Positions 1-6,781 of a stretch of DNA of 9,822 bases are shown here, piece after piece. Below the pieces are notes generated by a model. That model made no database searches, was not told the origin of the DNA, and was given only the letters and a program-made list of their open reading frames with translations. The position numbers were made by a program, and so were the translations under genes. How positions within the stretch are numbered: position 1 is the first letter of the stretch; the number at the start of each line of letters is the position of its first letter. The stretch is from Candidatus Levyibacteriota bacterium (lineage in GTDB: Bacteria > Patescibacteria > Microgenomatia > Levybacterales > UBA12049): contig JACPGP010000023.1 in NCBI GenBank assembly GCA_016182425.1, forward strand, positions 1 to 9,822, in the 5' to 3' direction.

Positions 1-1
1 A

Positions 2-817
2 AGGTTTTTAGGAGATACGCTAACAAAAAAAACACACAAGAAAATTGTTGCAGAAGTGAAAGAAGAAATTAAAAAAGGCAATGTTTTTCAGTGCGAGGTT
101 GGTCTTAAATCTGAGTTTGAAGTTGAAGGAAATACATTACAGATTTATGAAAAATTGCGGAAGGTGAACCCATCGCCTTTTATGTATTTTGTTAAATTTG
201 GTAATAAAAAAATTATTGGTGCTTCCCCGGAACTTTTATTTGGCCTTCGCAATGGGGAAATGACCACCTCTCCTCTTGCCGGGACAATTCGACGTGGCAA
301 AAATGAGGGAGAAGATCAAAAACTAGCCCGAACTCTTTTGTCTGACAAAAAAGAGCAAGCAGAGCACAACATGCTTGTTGATTTGCAGAGAAACGATATG
401 GGGAAAGTTGCGCAATTTGGGACTGTTAAAGTGAGGGATTTTATGAGTGTGAAGCGATTTTCGCATGTGCAGCATATATCAAGTGAAATCGTTGGCATTA
501 TAAAAAAAGGAGAAGATGCGTTTTCAGCACTTGCCTCTAATTTTCCAACAGGAACATTAACTGGAGCACCAAAAATTGAAGCAATGAAAATAATAGACAG
601 AAACGAGCCGCAAGCACGGGGTCCGTATGGCGGCGCGGTTGGGCATTTTGGGTTTAATGGAGACTGCACGTTTGCCATAGCAATTCGGTCATTATTTATC
701 TCTGGCAATTATGCGTATACCCAAACTTCAGGGGGGATTGTGTACGATTCTGTAGCAGAAAAAGAATATAGGGAGATTCAAAGAAAATTGGCGGCGATGA
801 AGGAGGCGGTTTTATGA
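2..817 (+). CDS. trpE: Anthranilate synthase component I, 5'-truncated by the window edge
   Basis: Chorismate-binding subunit that, with TrpG, converts chorismate and glutamine to anthranilate, the first step of tryptophan synthesis. The reading frame is open from base 2, so the GTG at 56 is an internal Val codon and not the start; 271 residues are visible and the N-terminal part, where the feedback-inhibition site normally lies, is outside the window. Visible family motifs are SPLAGT (269-286), EHNMLVDLQRND (from 362), FPTGTLTGAPK (from 542), GPYGGAVGHF and a C-terminal GGIVYDSVAEKEY. The Ala in SPLAGT matches the PIAGT of anthranilate synthases; aminodeoxychorismate synthase (PabB) has Lys there, so TrpE is preferred over PabB. 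The glutaminase is a separate downstream gene, overlapping by four bases (ATGA). No Trp residue is present in the visible part. Confidence 0.95.
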   Translation, partial: RFLGDTLTKKTHKKIVAEVKEEIKKGNVFQCEVGLKSEFEVEGNTLQIYEKLRKVNPSPFMYFVKFGNKKIIGASPELLFGLRNGEMTTSPLAGTIRRGKNEGEDQKLARTLLSDKKEQAEHNMLVDLQRNDMGKVAQFGTVKVRDFMSVKRFSHVQHISSEIVGIIKKGEDAFSALASNFPTGTLTGAPKIEAMKIIDRNEPQARGPYGGAVGHFGFNGDCTFAIAIRSLFISGNYAYTQTSGGIVYDSVAEKEYREIQRKLAAMKEAVL

Positions 818-1416
818 AGATTCTTATTATCGATAACTATGATTCATTTACCTTTAACTTATATCAATCTATCGGGGAAATTTTAGAAAGTGGAACCAAG
901 TCTTTTATAGTTGATGTGTTTCGAAATGACGCAATAACAATGGGTGAGATGACAAAGAAAAAGTATGACAAGATTGTTATTTCTCCAGGCCCAGGCAATC
1001 CAGGAGACTTAGCATATTTTGGTGTTTGCGCGGATGTTTTAACAGATATTGGGCAAAAAATACCAGTTTTAGGCGTGTGTCTTGGCATGCAAGGCATGGC
1101 ATATTATTTTGGCGGAAAAGTTGTGCGGGCTAAAAAACCAATGCACGGGAAAACAAGTCTTATTTCCCACGACGAGAAAGGTATTTTTAAAGGATTACCA
1201 CAAAGTTTAGAAGTGATGCGCTACCATTCGTTAGTGGCAGATGAGAAGTCGTTGCCAAAAGACTTGGTTATTACTGCGCGATCACTGGATAGTAAAGAAG
1301 TTATGGGCTTGCGGCACAAAATATACCCAATTGAGGGTATACAGTTTCATCCGGAGTCGTTTGCCACAGAAGCTGGCAAACAAATGCTTGTAAATTTTCT
1401 TAAAGTTTATGCTTAA
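814..1416 (+). CDS. trpG: Anthranilate synthase component II, glutamine amidotransferase
   Basis: Class I glutamine amidotransferase of 200 aa, full length for the family. It hydrolyses glutamine and passes ammonia to TrpE. Visible motifs: DNYDSFTFNL near the N-terminus (residues 7-16), the oxyanion-region SPGPGNPGD (57-65), the nucleophile elbow GVCLGMQG with Cys89, the HGKTS segment typical of TrpG/PabA (111-115), and FHPES carrying His179 and Glu181, which complete the triad. The start at 814 is set by an ATGA overlap with trpE and a good Shine-Dalgarno AGGAGG at 801-806. In some bacteria this subunit also serves PabB; no pabB is visible here. No Trp residue. Confidence 0.95.
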   Translation: MKILIIDNYDSFTFNLYQSIGEILESGTKSFIVDVFRNDAITMGEMTKKKYDKIVISPGPGNPGDLAYFGVCADVLTDIGQKIPVLGVCLGMQGMAYYFGGKVVRAKKPMHGKTSLISHDEKGIFKGLPQSLEVMRYHSLVADEKSLPKDLVITARSLDSKEVMGLRHKIYPIEGIQFHPESFATEAGKQMLVNFLKVYA

Positions 1417-2407
1417 TAAATTAATTAACAAACAGGATTTGACACAAAGAGAGGCAGAAGAGCTGTTAGTTAGATTTATGAATGGAGAAATTACTTCTGT
1501 TCAGGCCGCAGCGGTTCTGACGGCCATGCGGATGAAAGGCGAAAGTGTGAGTGAGATAACTGGGTTTATAAACATCATGAGAAAGAAAATGCTGAAAATT
1601 AAAGCGCCAAAAAATGCCATTGATGTCTGTGGTACAGGCGGAGATTCTAGTAATACATTTAACATATCAACAACTGTAGCAATTGTAGTTGCGGCAGCAG
1701 GGGTGCCAGTTGTAAAGCATGGCAATCGCAAAACAAGTAGTCTTTCTGGAAGCGCGGATGTTTTAGAAGCATTAGGAGTGCATATTCAGTTAACACCAGA
1801 ACAAACAGAAAATGTCTTAAAAAAAGTAGGGATGGTGTTTTTGTTTGCTCCGCTTTTTCACCCCAGCATGAAACAGGTAGCAGTGTTGCGGCAGGAATTA
1901 AAAATTCGAACTGTTTTTAATTTTTTAGGGCCATATGCAAATCCGGCAGGAGTAAAAAGGCAATTAATTGGTGTGCCAAACATTACAATTGCAAAAAAAA
2001 TGGCAGAAGTTGGAAAGCGGTTAGGATATAAGCATCTTGCAATTATTACAAGCACTGAGGGAATGGATGAAGTAAGTATTAATGCAAAAACTCATCTATT
2101 TGAGATTAAAGGAAGAAGTCTTACAAAGAAAATAATAGATCCGCAAAAATTAGGATTCAAAAAGACGTTTCGAAAAGATTTTTTTGGAGGGGATGCAGCG
2201 GTGAATGCAGAAATTATTAAAGAAATTTTAGATGGTAAGAAGGGGCCAAAACGAGATATTGTGGTGTTAAATAGCGCTGTTGCTCTTATTGTTGCTGGCA
2301 AGGTGGAAAATATTCGGGAGGGTATTTTACTTGCCAGCAAGTCAATTGATAGTGGAGTAGCAAATAAGATTTTGGAAAATTTAATTAAGGAGACACAAAA
2401 AATATGA
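1409..2407 (+). CDS. trpD: Anthranilate phosphoribosyltransferase
   Basis: Transfers phosphoribose from PRPP to anthranilate, giving phosphoribosyl-anthranilate. At 332 aa it is full length. An N-terminal helical domain (residues 1-70) precedes the phosphorylase-like alpha/beta domain. Visible motifs: CGTGGDSSNTFN (74-85), the PRPP-binding glycine loop; VKHGNR (102-107); GSADVLEALG (114-123); the IRTVFNFLGPYANPA stretch (166-180), which includes the conserved anthranilate-site Arg and GP.NPA; and GMDE (218-221), the metal-binding acidic pair. It starts inside the last codons of trpG, an 8-base overlap without an obvious Shine-Dalgarno site, so translation probably depends on coupling to trpG. 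It is not fused to trpG as in enterobacteria. No Trp residue. Confidence 0.95.
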   Translation: MLNKLINKQDLTQREAEELLVRFMNGEITSVQAAAVLTAMRMKGESVSEITGFINIMRKKMLKIKAPKNAIDVCGTGGDSSNTFNISTTVAIVVAAAGVPVVKHGNRKTSSLSGSADVLEALGVHIQLTPEQTENVLKKVGMVFLFAPLFHPSMKQVAVLRQELKIRTVFNFLGPYANPAGVKRQLIGVPNITIAKKMAEVGKRLGYKHLAIITSTEGMDEVSINAKTHLFEIKGRSLTKKIIDPQKLGFKKTFRKDFFGGDAAVNAEIIKEILDGKKGPKRDIVVLNSAVALIVAGKVENIREGILLASKSIDSGVANKILENLIKETQKI

Positions 2408-3048
2408 TTAATTTCAAGGGTTTTGCCATTATTGCAGAAATAAAATTTGCTTCTCCGACCAATCCTAATTTAGGTTCGCCAGAGGATTTATTGGATCGAG
2501 CAAAGGAATACGAAAAAGCAGGCGCGGACGCGATTTCTATTATCACAAAAAAAGCATTTTTTAGGGGAGACATTCGGTTTGTTTCAGAAGTAAAAAAAGT
2601 CGTTAAAATTCCTATTTTGCAAAAAGATTTTGTGATTGACGAACGACAAATTTATGAAGCAAAAAAAGCAGGCGCAGATGCCCTGCTTTTGATTGCAAGG
2701 ATTGTATCGAAAGAACAATTAAAAGCATTCGTTTTGTTAGCCCAAAAATTAGGCATTGAGCCGGTTGTGGAGGTGTTTGATGAGAAAGATCTCAAAAAAG
2801 CAGTTGCAACCAAAGCTCGGTTTATTGCCGTCAACGCCCGAGATTTAGAGACATTTGCGGTTGATGTTGATGGGGCATGTAAGTTGATAGAAAAGATCCC
2901 CAATAAGTTTATCAAACTTGGATTTTCGGGGATTCAGAGTAGAGCTGAAGTAGAGAAGTATATAAAAGCCGGAGCAAAAGGGGTGTTAGTTGGGACAGCT
3001 TTGATGAAAGCAAAAAACATAAAAGAATTTATTGGAGGATTAAGATGA
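2404..3048 (+). CDS. trpC: Indole-3-glycerol phosphate synthase, short and divergent
   Basis: TIM-barrel decarboxylase-cyclase that closes the indole ring from CdRP. It is only 214 aa against the usual 250-260: the chain begins right at strand 1 and lacks the N-terminal helical extension that helps cover the active site in most homologues. Recognisable catalytic positions, using Sulfolobus numbering from memory: EIK (Glu12/Lys14, for E51/K53), LQKDF with Lys74 (K110), VVEV with Glu123 (E159), VNARDL with Asn144 and Arg146 (N180/R182), and the phosphate-site LVGTALM near the end. The usual SESGI motif reads GFSGI (173-177), so Ser175 is kept but the preceding Glu (E210) is Phe174. ATGA overlap with trpD, AAGGAG at 2387-2392. 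Identity is secured by operon position as well as motifs; activity of the altered site is an open question. Confidence 0.9.
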   Translation: MINFKGFAIIAEIKFASPTNPNLGSPEDLLDRAKEYEKAGADAISIITKKAFFRGDIRFVSEVKKVVKIPILQKDFVIDERQIYEAKKAGADALLLIARIVSKEQLKAFVLLAQKLGIEPVVEVFDEKDLKKAVATKARFIAVNARDLETFAVDVDGACKLIEKIPNKFIKLGFSGIQSRAEVEKYIKAGAKGVLVGTALMKAKNIKEFIGGLR

Positions 3049-3629
3049 AAGTGAAAATTTGTGGAATTAGAACAATTGAGGCAGCGATAGCCGCGGTTGA
3101 GGCGGGCGCGGATTTTTTGGGATTTAATTTTGTTCCGACTTCTCGCCGACGGATTGAAGTTGATATAGCAAGACAAATTGCTAAAGAGGTTAAAGAAAAA
3201 ATATACATTGTTGGTGTGTTTCAAAATCAGGACATTGAAAAGATAGAAGATATCGTAGAGTATGTGGGCTTGGGTTTCGTACAATTACACGGGGATGAAA
3301 GCCCAGCGTATGTTGAGCAAGTCAAGACAAAAGTGATTAAGGTATTTAACAGTAAAACAATCAATACAATGAGTCGCTATAGCGACTGTATGTATCTGCT
3401 TGATAGAGATAAACAGGGAGAAGGAGAAATGATAGATTTGGAGAAAGCAAGAGTAACTGCTAAGAAGTTTTCTTTATTTCTCGCAGGTGGATTAACCCCA
3501 GAGAATGTCAAAGATGCTATTGAAAAAGTCAGACCGTATGCTGTTGATGTGGCATCGGGGGTAGAGACTAATGGAGAGCAGGATTTAGAAAAAATAAAAC
3601 TATTTATAGAAAGGGCAAAAGTGCTATGA
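3045..3629 (+). CDS. trpF: Phosphoribosylanthranilate isomerase
   Basis: TIM-barrel enzyme of 194 aa that performs the Amadori rearrangement of phosphoribosyl-anthranilate to CdRP, the step between TrpD and TrpC. Evidence: KICGIR at the N-terminus with the general-base Cys6; FVPTSRR (29-35); VQLHGDE (79-85); LLD with the candidate general-acid Asp120; AGGLTPENV (147-155); and the phosphate-site AVDVASGVET (166-175). The loop after Asp120, normally GGTGxxFDW, reads QGEGEMIDL, so the glycine-rich loop is altered and its usual Trp is Leu. It overlaps trpC by ATGA with GGAGGA at 3034-3039 as ribosome binding site. It is a separate gene, not fused to trpC. Confidence 0.93.
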   Translation: MKVKICGIRTIEAAIAAVEAGADFLGFNFVPTSRRRIEVDIARQIAKEVKEKIYIVGVFQNQDIEKIEDIVEYVGLGFVQLHGDESPAYVEQVKTKVIKVFNSKTINTMSRYSDCMYLLDRDKQGEGEMIDLEKARVTAKKFSLFLAGGLTPENVKDAIEKVRPYAVDVASGVETNGEQDLEKIKLFIERAKVL

Positions 3630-4840
3630 AAGGACATTTTGGACAATTTGGGGGAAGGTATGTGCCGGAGATGCTTATTCCGGCTTTAGAAGAGCTTGAA
3701 AAAGTTTATGAAGAAGCTCGAAAGGACAAAGCATTTCAGAAAGAGTTTCGATATCTTCTTAAAACGTTTTCTGGTCGCCCAACACCTTTAACATTTGCCA
3801 AAAACCTTACGCAAAAATTGAGGGGAGCCAAAATTTACCTTAAAAACGAAGGACTTAATCATACAGGCGCACACAAAATAACCCACTGTATTGGCCAAGC
3901 GCTCTTAGCTCGCCGAATGGGAAAAACGAGACTTATTGCCGAGACTGGCGCTGGGCAACATGGACTGGCAACAGCAACGGTTGCTGCAAAACTTGGATTT
4001 TCCTGTACGGTATACATGGGAGAAGTTGATATTGCCCGGCAACGACCAAATGTATTTTTAATAGAGCAACTTGGCGCAACTGTTATACCTGTTAAATTTG
4101 GCAATAAAACCTTAAAAGATGCAGTCAATGCAGCTATAAAAGATTGGATTGAAAATGTGAAAAATACACATTATCTTTTAGGATCTATTGTTGGTCCACA
4201 TCCCTATCCAACAATAAACAGAGATTTTCAATCGGTTGTTGGTAGAGAGGTAAAACAGCAGATTAAAAAAGAAGAAGGTAAATTACCAGATTATATTATT
4301 GCCTGTGTTGGCGGTGGAAGTAATGCCATGGGAGTTTTTGACGCGTTTCTCAAAGAAAAATCTGTCAAACTTATTGGTGTAGAGGCGGGTGGAAAAGGAA
4401 GTAAAACTGGAGAGAATGCGACAAGGTTTCCGAATGGTTCCGTTGGGGTGGTTGAGGGGTATAAATCATATTTTCTTCAAGACAGTGATGGACAGATTCA
4501 AAAAACCCACAGCATATCAGCCGGTCTTGATTATGCGGGAATTGGGCCGCAGTTTGCTCATTTGAAAGAAACAGGTAGAGTTAGGTTTGAAAGCGTAACA
4601 GATAAAGAAGTGTTAGAGGCTTTCAAAACATTGGCAAAAACAGAAGGTATTATTCCGGCTTTAGAATCAGCCCATGCAGTTGCATATGCTATACAACTTG
4701 CTCCAAAACTCAAGAAATCAGAAATAATTGTCGTGAATATATCAGGAAGAGGAGACAAGGATCTATTTATTGTTGCAAAGGCCCTCAAAGACAAAAACTT
4801 TTTAGCATTTCTTAAGGAGTATATAAAAACATATGAATAA
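3626..4840 (+). CDS. trpB: Tryptophan synthase beta subunit
   Basis: PLP enzyme of 404 aa, full length for the TrpB1 type, which condenses indole with serine to tryptophan in the alpha2-beta2 complex. Seen: N-terminal FGQFGGRYVPE (5-15), RPTPL (51-55), LNHTGAHK with the Schiff-base Lys84, AETGAGQHG with the catalytic Glu106, the PLP-phosphate loop GGGSNA (229-234), SISAGLDYAGIGP (296-308), EGIIPALESAHA (340-351) and SGRGDKD (373-379). The usual KREDLNHTG reads KNEGLNHTG, a small departure in front of the PLP lysine. It contains the only Trp of all the Trp enzymes here, at residue 174. The start at 3626 overlaps the trpF stop (ATGA). The Shine-Dalgarno is weak, suggesting coupled translation. 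Confidence 0.97.
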   Translation: MKGHFGQFGGRYVPEMLIPALEELEKVYEEARKDKAFQKEFRYLLKTFSGRPTPLTFAKNLTQKLRGAKIYLKNEGLNHTGAHKITHCIGQALLARRMGKTRLIAETGAGQHGLATATVAAKLGFSCTVYMGEVDIARQRPNVFLIEQLGATVIPVKFGNKTLKDAVNAAIKDWIENVKNTHYLLGSIVGPHPYPTINRDFQSVVGREVKQQIKKEEGKLPDYIIACVGGGSNAMGVFDAFLKEKSVKLIGVEAGGKGSKTGENATRFPNGSVGVVEGYKSYFLQDSDGQIQKTHSISAGLDYAGIGPQFAHLKETGRVRFESVTDKEVLEAFKTLAKTEGIIPALESAHAVAYAIQLAPKLKKSEIIVVNISGRGDKDLFIVAKALKDKNFLAFLKEYIKTYE

Positions 4841-5597
4841 ACTAACGCTTATGGCTCATTTAGTAGTGGGATATCTAAGTTTAGAAAAAACAATCTCGAT
4901 TGTCAAAGCCATGGAAAAAGCAGGAGCCGATTTTGTCGAACTGCAGATTCCGTTTTCTGACCCATTGGCAGACGGGCCAACGATTATGCGCGCGTGTGAA
5001 AATTCACTGGCAAATGGCACAAAGGTAAAGGACGCGTTTGCTGTTGCTCAAAAACTCTCAAAAGAAGTAGCAATTCCTCTTCTTTTTATGGCTTACTACA
5101 ACACGGTGTTCAAATACGGTGTAGAAAAGTTTTGCCGCGATGCAAAAAAAGCAGGAATTACAGGGTTAATTGTCCCGGATATGTCAATCGAGGAAGAAAG
5201 TTGTGAGCACTTTCTGCAGTTTTGCAAAAAATATAGTTTGCACAATATTCAGGTCGTTTCACCGAGTTCGACAAACGAGCGACTAAAGAAAAACGCCAAA
5301 GTCGCTAATGGATTTGTATATGTAACAGCCCGGCAGGGGGTAACAGGAGCTCGAGCTCAGCTCGATAAAAATCTGATAAGTTTTCTTAAACGAGTAAGAC
5401 AATACTTTGCTATTCCTATTGCCGTTGGTTTTGGGATTTCAAAAAAAGAGCATCTAAAAGTACTCAAAGGCCACGCAGATATAGCCATTGTAGGCAGCGC
5501 GATTATAGATGTTATTAACCGTTCAAAGGGGAGTAAAATAGAAGAGAATATTAGTAATTTTATTCGTGAGTTAAAAAAACCCGTTGCGGCAGTCTAG
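4833..5597 (+). CDS. trpA: Tryptophan synthase alpha subunit
   Basis: TIM-barrel subunit of 254 aa that cleaves indole-glycerol phosphate to indole and glyceraldehyde 3-phosphate and channels indole to TrpB. Catalytic Glu36 lies in FVELQIPFSDP and Asp47 in PLADGPTI; YVTARQGVTGAR (163-174) is the flexible loop 6 region and AVGFGIS (197-203) with AIVGSAI (218-224) bind the phosphate. The N-terminus is shorter than in E. coli TrpA, starting directly at strand 1 with LMAHLVVGYLS. The start codon overlaps the trpB stop by 8 bases, and AAGGAG sits rather far upstream at 4814-4819. This is the last gene of the biosynthetic operon. No Trp residue. Confidence 0.95.
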   Translation: MNKLTLMAHLVVGYLSLEKTISIVKAMEKAGADFVELQIPFSDPLADGPTIMRACENSLANGTKVKDAFAVAQKLSKEVAIPLLFMAYYNTVFKYGVEKFCRDAKKAGITGLIVPDMSIEEESCEHFLQFCKKYSLHNIQVVSPSSTNERLKKNAKVANGFVYVTARQGVTGARAQLDKNLISFLKRVRQYFAIPIAVGFGISKKEHLKVLKGHADIAIVGSAIIDVINRSKGSKIEENISNFIRELKKPVAAV

Positions 5598-5644
5598 GGC
5601 TTTTCTCCAGTAATTAACTAAAAATTAGCCTTAAGAAGTCATAC

Positions 5645-5674
5645 TTGCATAGGTTTACATAGATTTGCTATAAT
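5645..5674 (+). promoter_or_regulatory. Promoter of the HTH-GHKL/STAS module
   Basis: A consensus extended -10, TGCTATAAT (5666-5674), lies 18 bp after a -35-like TTGCAT (5645-5650). The expected start of transcription is near 5681, giving a leader of about 18 bases before the ATG at 5699, with no convincing Shine-Dalgarno. It makes the module independent of the trp operon, although no good terminator separates them. Confidence 0.6.
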
Positions 5675-5694
5675 ATACATAGGTTTACTTATAT
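5645..5694 (+). repeat. Five tandem 10-bp phased repeats (operator-like iterons)
   Basis: Read from 5645, the sequence splits into consecutive 10-mers: TTGCATAGGT, TTACATAGAT, TTGCTATAAT, ATACATAGGT, TTACTTATAT, fitting TTRCATAGRT with decay in units 3 and 5. Unit 3 contains the -10 box. The CATAG core recurs at 5648, 5658 and 5678, one or two helical turns apart, and in inverted form (CTATG) at 5697-5701 over the start codon. One repeat per helical turn, overlapping a promoter, is the expected form of a cooperative operator; the HTH protein encoded directly downstream is the obvious candidate binder. Binding is inference. Confidence 0.6.
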
Positions 5695-5698
5695 AGCT

Positions 5699-6433
5699 AT
5701 GCAAAATAAGCTTTTATCTATTGGACAAGTAGCGAAACTATTGAACGTGTCTATTGATACTCTTAGAAGGTGGGATGCTGCGGGTCGTTTACCATCTGTT
5801 CGTAGTGGTCCCTTAGGTCATAGATTTTATCATCAATCAGACATCGACCAATTTCTACAAAAGGTTGACACGATAGCTCGTAATTGGGTAGAAGCAGCTC
5901 TTCCTGAAGCACCAAACCCCGATATGTACTGTCAAACCAGAGATGTATTTCAAGCCAGGCTTGAGAAGCTACAGTCAGAGCTTGCGCGTATTGCTCCAAT
6001 TGAGGTTGTTTCGCTTATCACTGCCGTTGCAGGAGAAATTGGAAATAACTCTTTTGACCACAATTTAGGAAATTGGCCGAATATTCCAGGCATTTTCTTC
6101 TCATATTCACTTCGGGATAGAAAAGTCGTGCTAGCAGATCGCGGTCAAGGTATTCTAGCAACATTAAAAAGGGTGCGCCCGCAACTTGCTAGTTCGAGTG
6201 AGGCTATGCAAGTTGCCTTTACAGAAACTATTTCTGGTCGATATCCAGAAACAAGAGGTAATGGTTTAAAATTTGTCAGATCGATTATTGTTAAGCATCC
6301 ATTTTCGCTCTATTTCCAAACAGGCGATGCAGAGTTATACTTAAAACAAGGCGATAACGACTTAGCAATACAGCAAGCCAAAGTTTCTATAAACGGGTGT
6401 TTTGCTACAATAAGTTTTGAGGGATTAACATGA
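5699..6433 (+). CDS. MerR-type HTH fused to a GHKL (histidine-kinase-like) ATPase domain
   Basis: A 244-aa soluble protein with no membrane segment and no His-phosphoacceptor domain. Residues 5-54 form a MerR/excisionase-like helix-turn-helix: LSIGQVAKLLNVSIDTLRRW, then a wing with RSGPLGHRFY and SDIDQFL. Residues about 55-100 look like a helical linker. Residues 105-240 carry the three Bergerat-fold motifs: N box with Glu113, Asn117, Asp120 and His121 (EIGNNSFDHN), G1 box Asp147-Arg-Gly-Gln-Gly151 (DRGQGI), and G2 box RGNGL (186-190). The combination, with a STAS-like partner overlapping by ATGA, recalls anti-sigma kinases of the SpoIIAB/RsbW type, with DNA binding built into the kinase-like chain. 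Family domains are seen; kinase activity, DNA target and signal are inferred. It has three Trp residues, unlike the Trp enzymes around it, and an own promoter, so it may be an inserted module. Confidence 0.85.
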   Translation: MQNKLLSIGQVAKLLNVSIDTLRRWDAAGRLPSVRSGPLGHRFYHQSDIDQFLQKVDTIARNWVEAALPEAPNPDMYCQTRDVFQARLEKLQSELARIAPIEVVSLITAVAGEIGNNSFDHNLGNWPNIPGIFFSYSLRDRKVVLADRGQGILATLKRVRPQLASSSEAMQVAFTETISGRYPETRGNGLKFVRSIIVKHPFSLYFQTGDAELYLKQGDNDLAIQQAKVSINGCFATISFEGLT

Positions 6434-6696
6434 CTATAGAATTAAAAAAATTTGGTACAACATTAGTATCACGTCCTTCTGGGAAAGAAGCTTGGCTAGC
6501 ATTTCAGCCAGTATTAAATGAAATCTCCCAAAATGAAGAAGTAATTGTTGATTTTGATGGCGTTGTAGTATTAACCCCCTCTTGGGCAGATGAATTTTTG
6601 ACTCCTTTGCGTGAGAAATTTAAAGAAAAGGTTGTATTGCATAACATTGATAATCCTTCTGTCAAAGCTACTTTAGATATTTTAGATAGAAAATAG
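6430..6696 (+). CDS. STAS-like (DUF4325-type) small protein, partner of the HTH-GHKL ATPase
   Basis: An 88-aa cytosolic protein. The core VIVDFDGVVVLTPSWADEFL (38-57) followed by VVLHNIDNPSVKATLDIL (68-85) is typical of the STAS-like DUF4325 family, in which the motif is roughly DFxxVxxitpSFaDE. Ser51 in TPSWADEF sits where the phosphorylatable Ser of SpoIIAA-type antagonists lies (DSSG), making it the candidate phosphosite. It starts inside the stop of the preceding ATPase gene (ATGA) with GAGGG at 6419-6423 as ribosome binding site, so the two are surely co-translated, as expected for a stoichiometric pair. Role as an antagonist or sensor of the HTH-GHKL protein is inferred from gene pairing and fold analogy. 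Confidence 0.8.
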   Translation: MTIELKKFGTTLVSRPSGKEAWLAFQPVLNEISQNEEVIVDFDGVVVLTPSWADEFLTPLREKFKEKVVLHNIDNPSVKATLDILDRK

Positions 6697-6697
6697 C

Positions 6698-6710
6698 AAT
6701 TAAGTTAATT
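6698..6710. repeat. Perfect 13-bp palindrome after the STAS gene
   Basis: AATTAA-G-TTAATT begins one base after the STAS stop codon. With a one-base centre it cannot form a useful RNA hairpin and no T-tract follows, so it is not a terminator. It could be a DNA-binding site, or just AT-rich chance. Confidence 0.3.
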
Positions 6711-6718
6711 ATTTCCAC

Positions 6719-6728
6719 TTACATAGTT
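6719..6728 (+). promoter_or_regulatory. Isolated copy of the 10-bp operator-like repeat upstream of trpS
   Basis: TTACATAGTT matches unit 2 of the repeat array before the HTH gene (TTACATAGAT) in 9 of 10 bases. It lies about 70 bp before the trpS start and about 25 bp before a TATAAT (6752-6757). This is the only other good copy I see between 5600 and 6800. It would let the HTH protein act on trpS, but a single site in AT-rich DNA may be chance. Confidence 0.35.
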
Positions 6729-6781
6729 ACAGAATTTCTATCGTGAAAGTTTATAATTTTACAAGTCCCCTATAGAAAAAT

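Noticed and set aside
56..58. GTG at 56 as the start of a short trpE
   Set aside because: The frame is open upstream to the window edge, and the upstream residues continue the family's helix before the KGNVFQ motif, so the gene is cut by the window rather than short.
316..708. 130-aa minus-strand open frame across trpE, and similar ones across trpG, D, C, F, B and trpS
   Set aside because: They lie wholly inside genes with clear family motifs, have no promoter or ribosome binding site and show no domain; they are antisense shadows.
5596..5632. Hairpin after trpA (AGGGCT pairing with AGCCTT, plus a TTTT/AAAA part) as operon terminator
   Set aside because: Long loop, bulged stem and no T-tract afterwards; too weak to call. 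Read-through into the HTH gene cannot be excluded.
5645..5694. CRISPR-like array
   Set aside because: The repeats are 10 bp, contiguous and degenerate, without spacers; an operator array fits better.
5763..5999. 78-aa minus-strand open frame inside the HTH-GHKL gene
   Set aside because: Overlaps the HTH region, which has convincing motifs on the plus strand; no start signals.
814..6433. UGA recoded as an amino acid, as in some Patescibacteria
   Set aside because: UGA ends trpE, trpD, trpC, trpF and the HTH-GHKL gene at exactly the family-expected ends, in ATGA overlaps.
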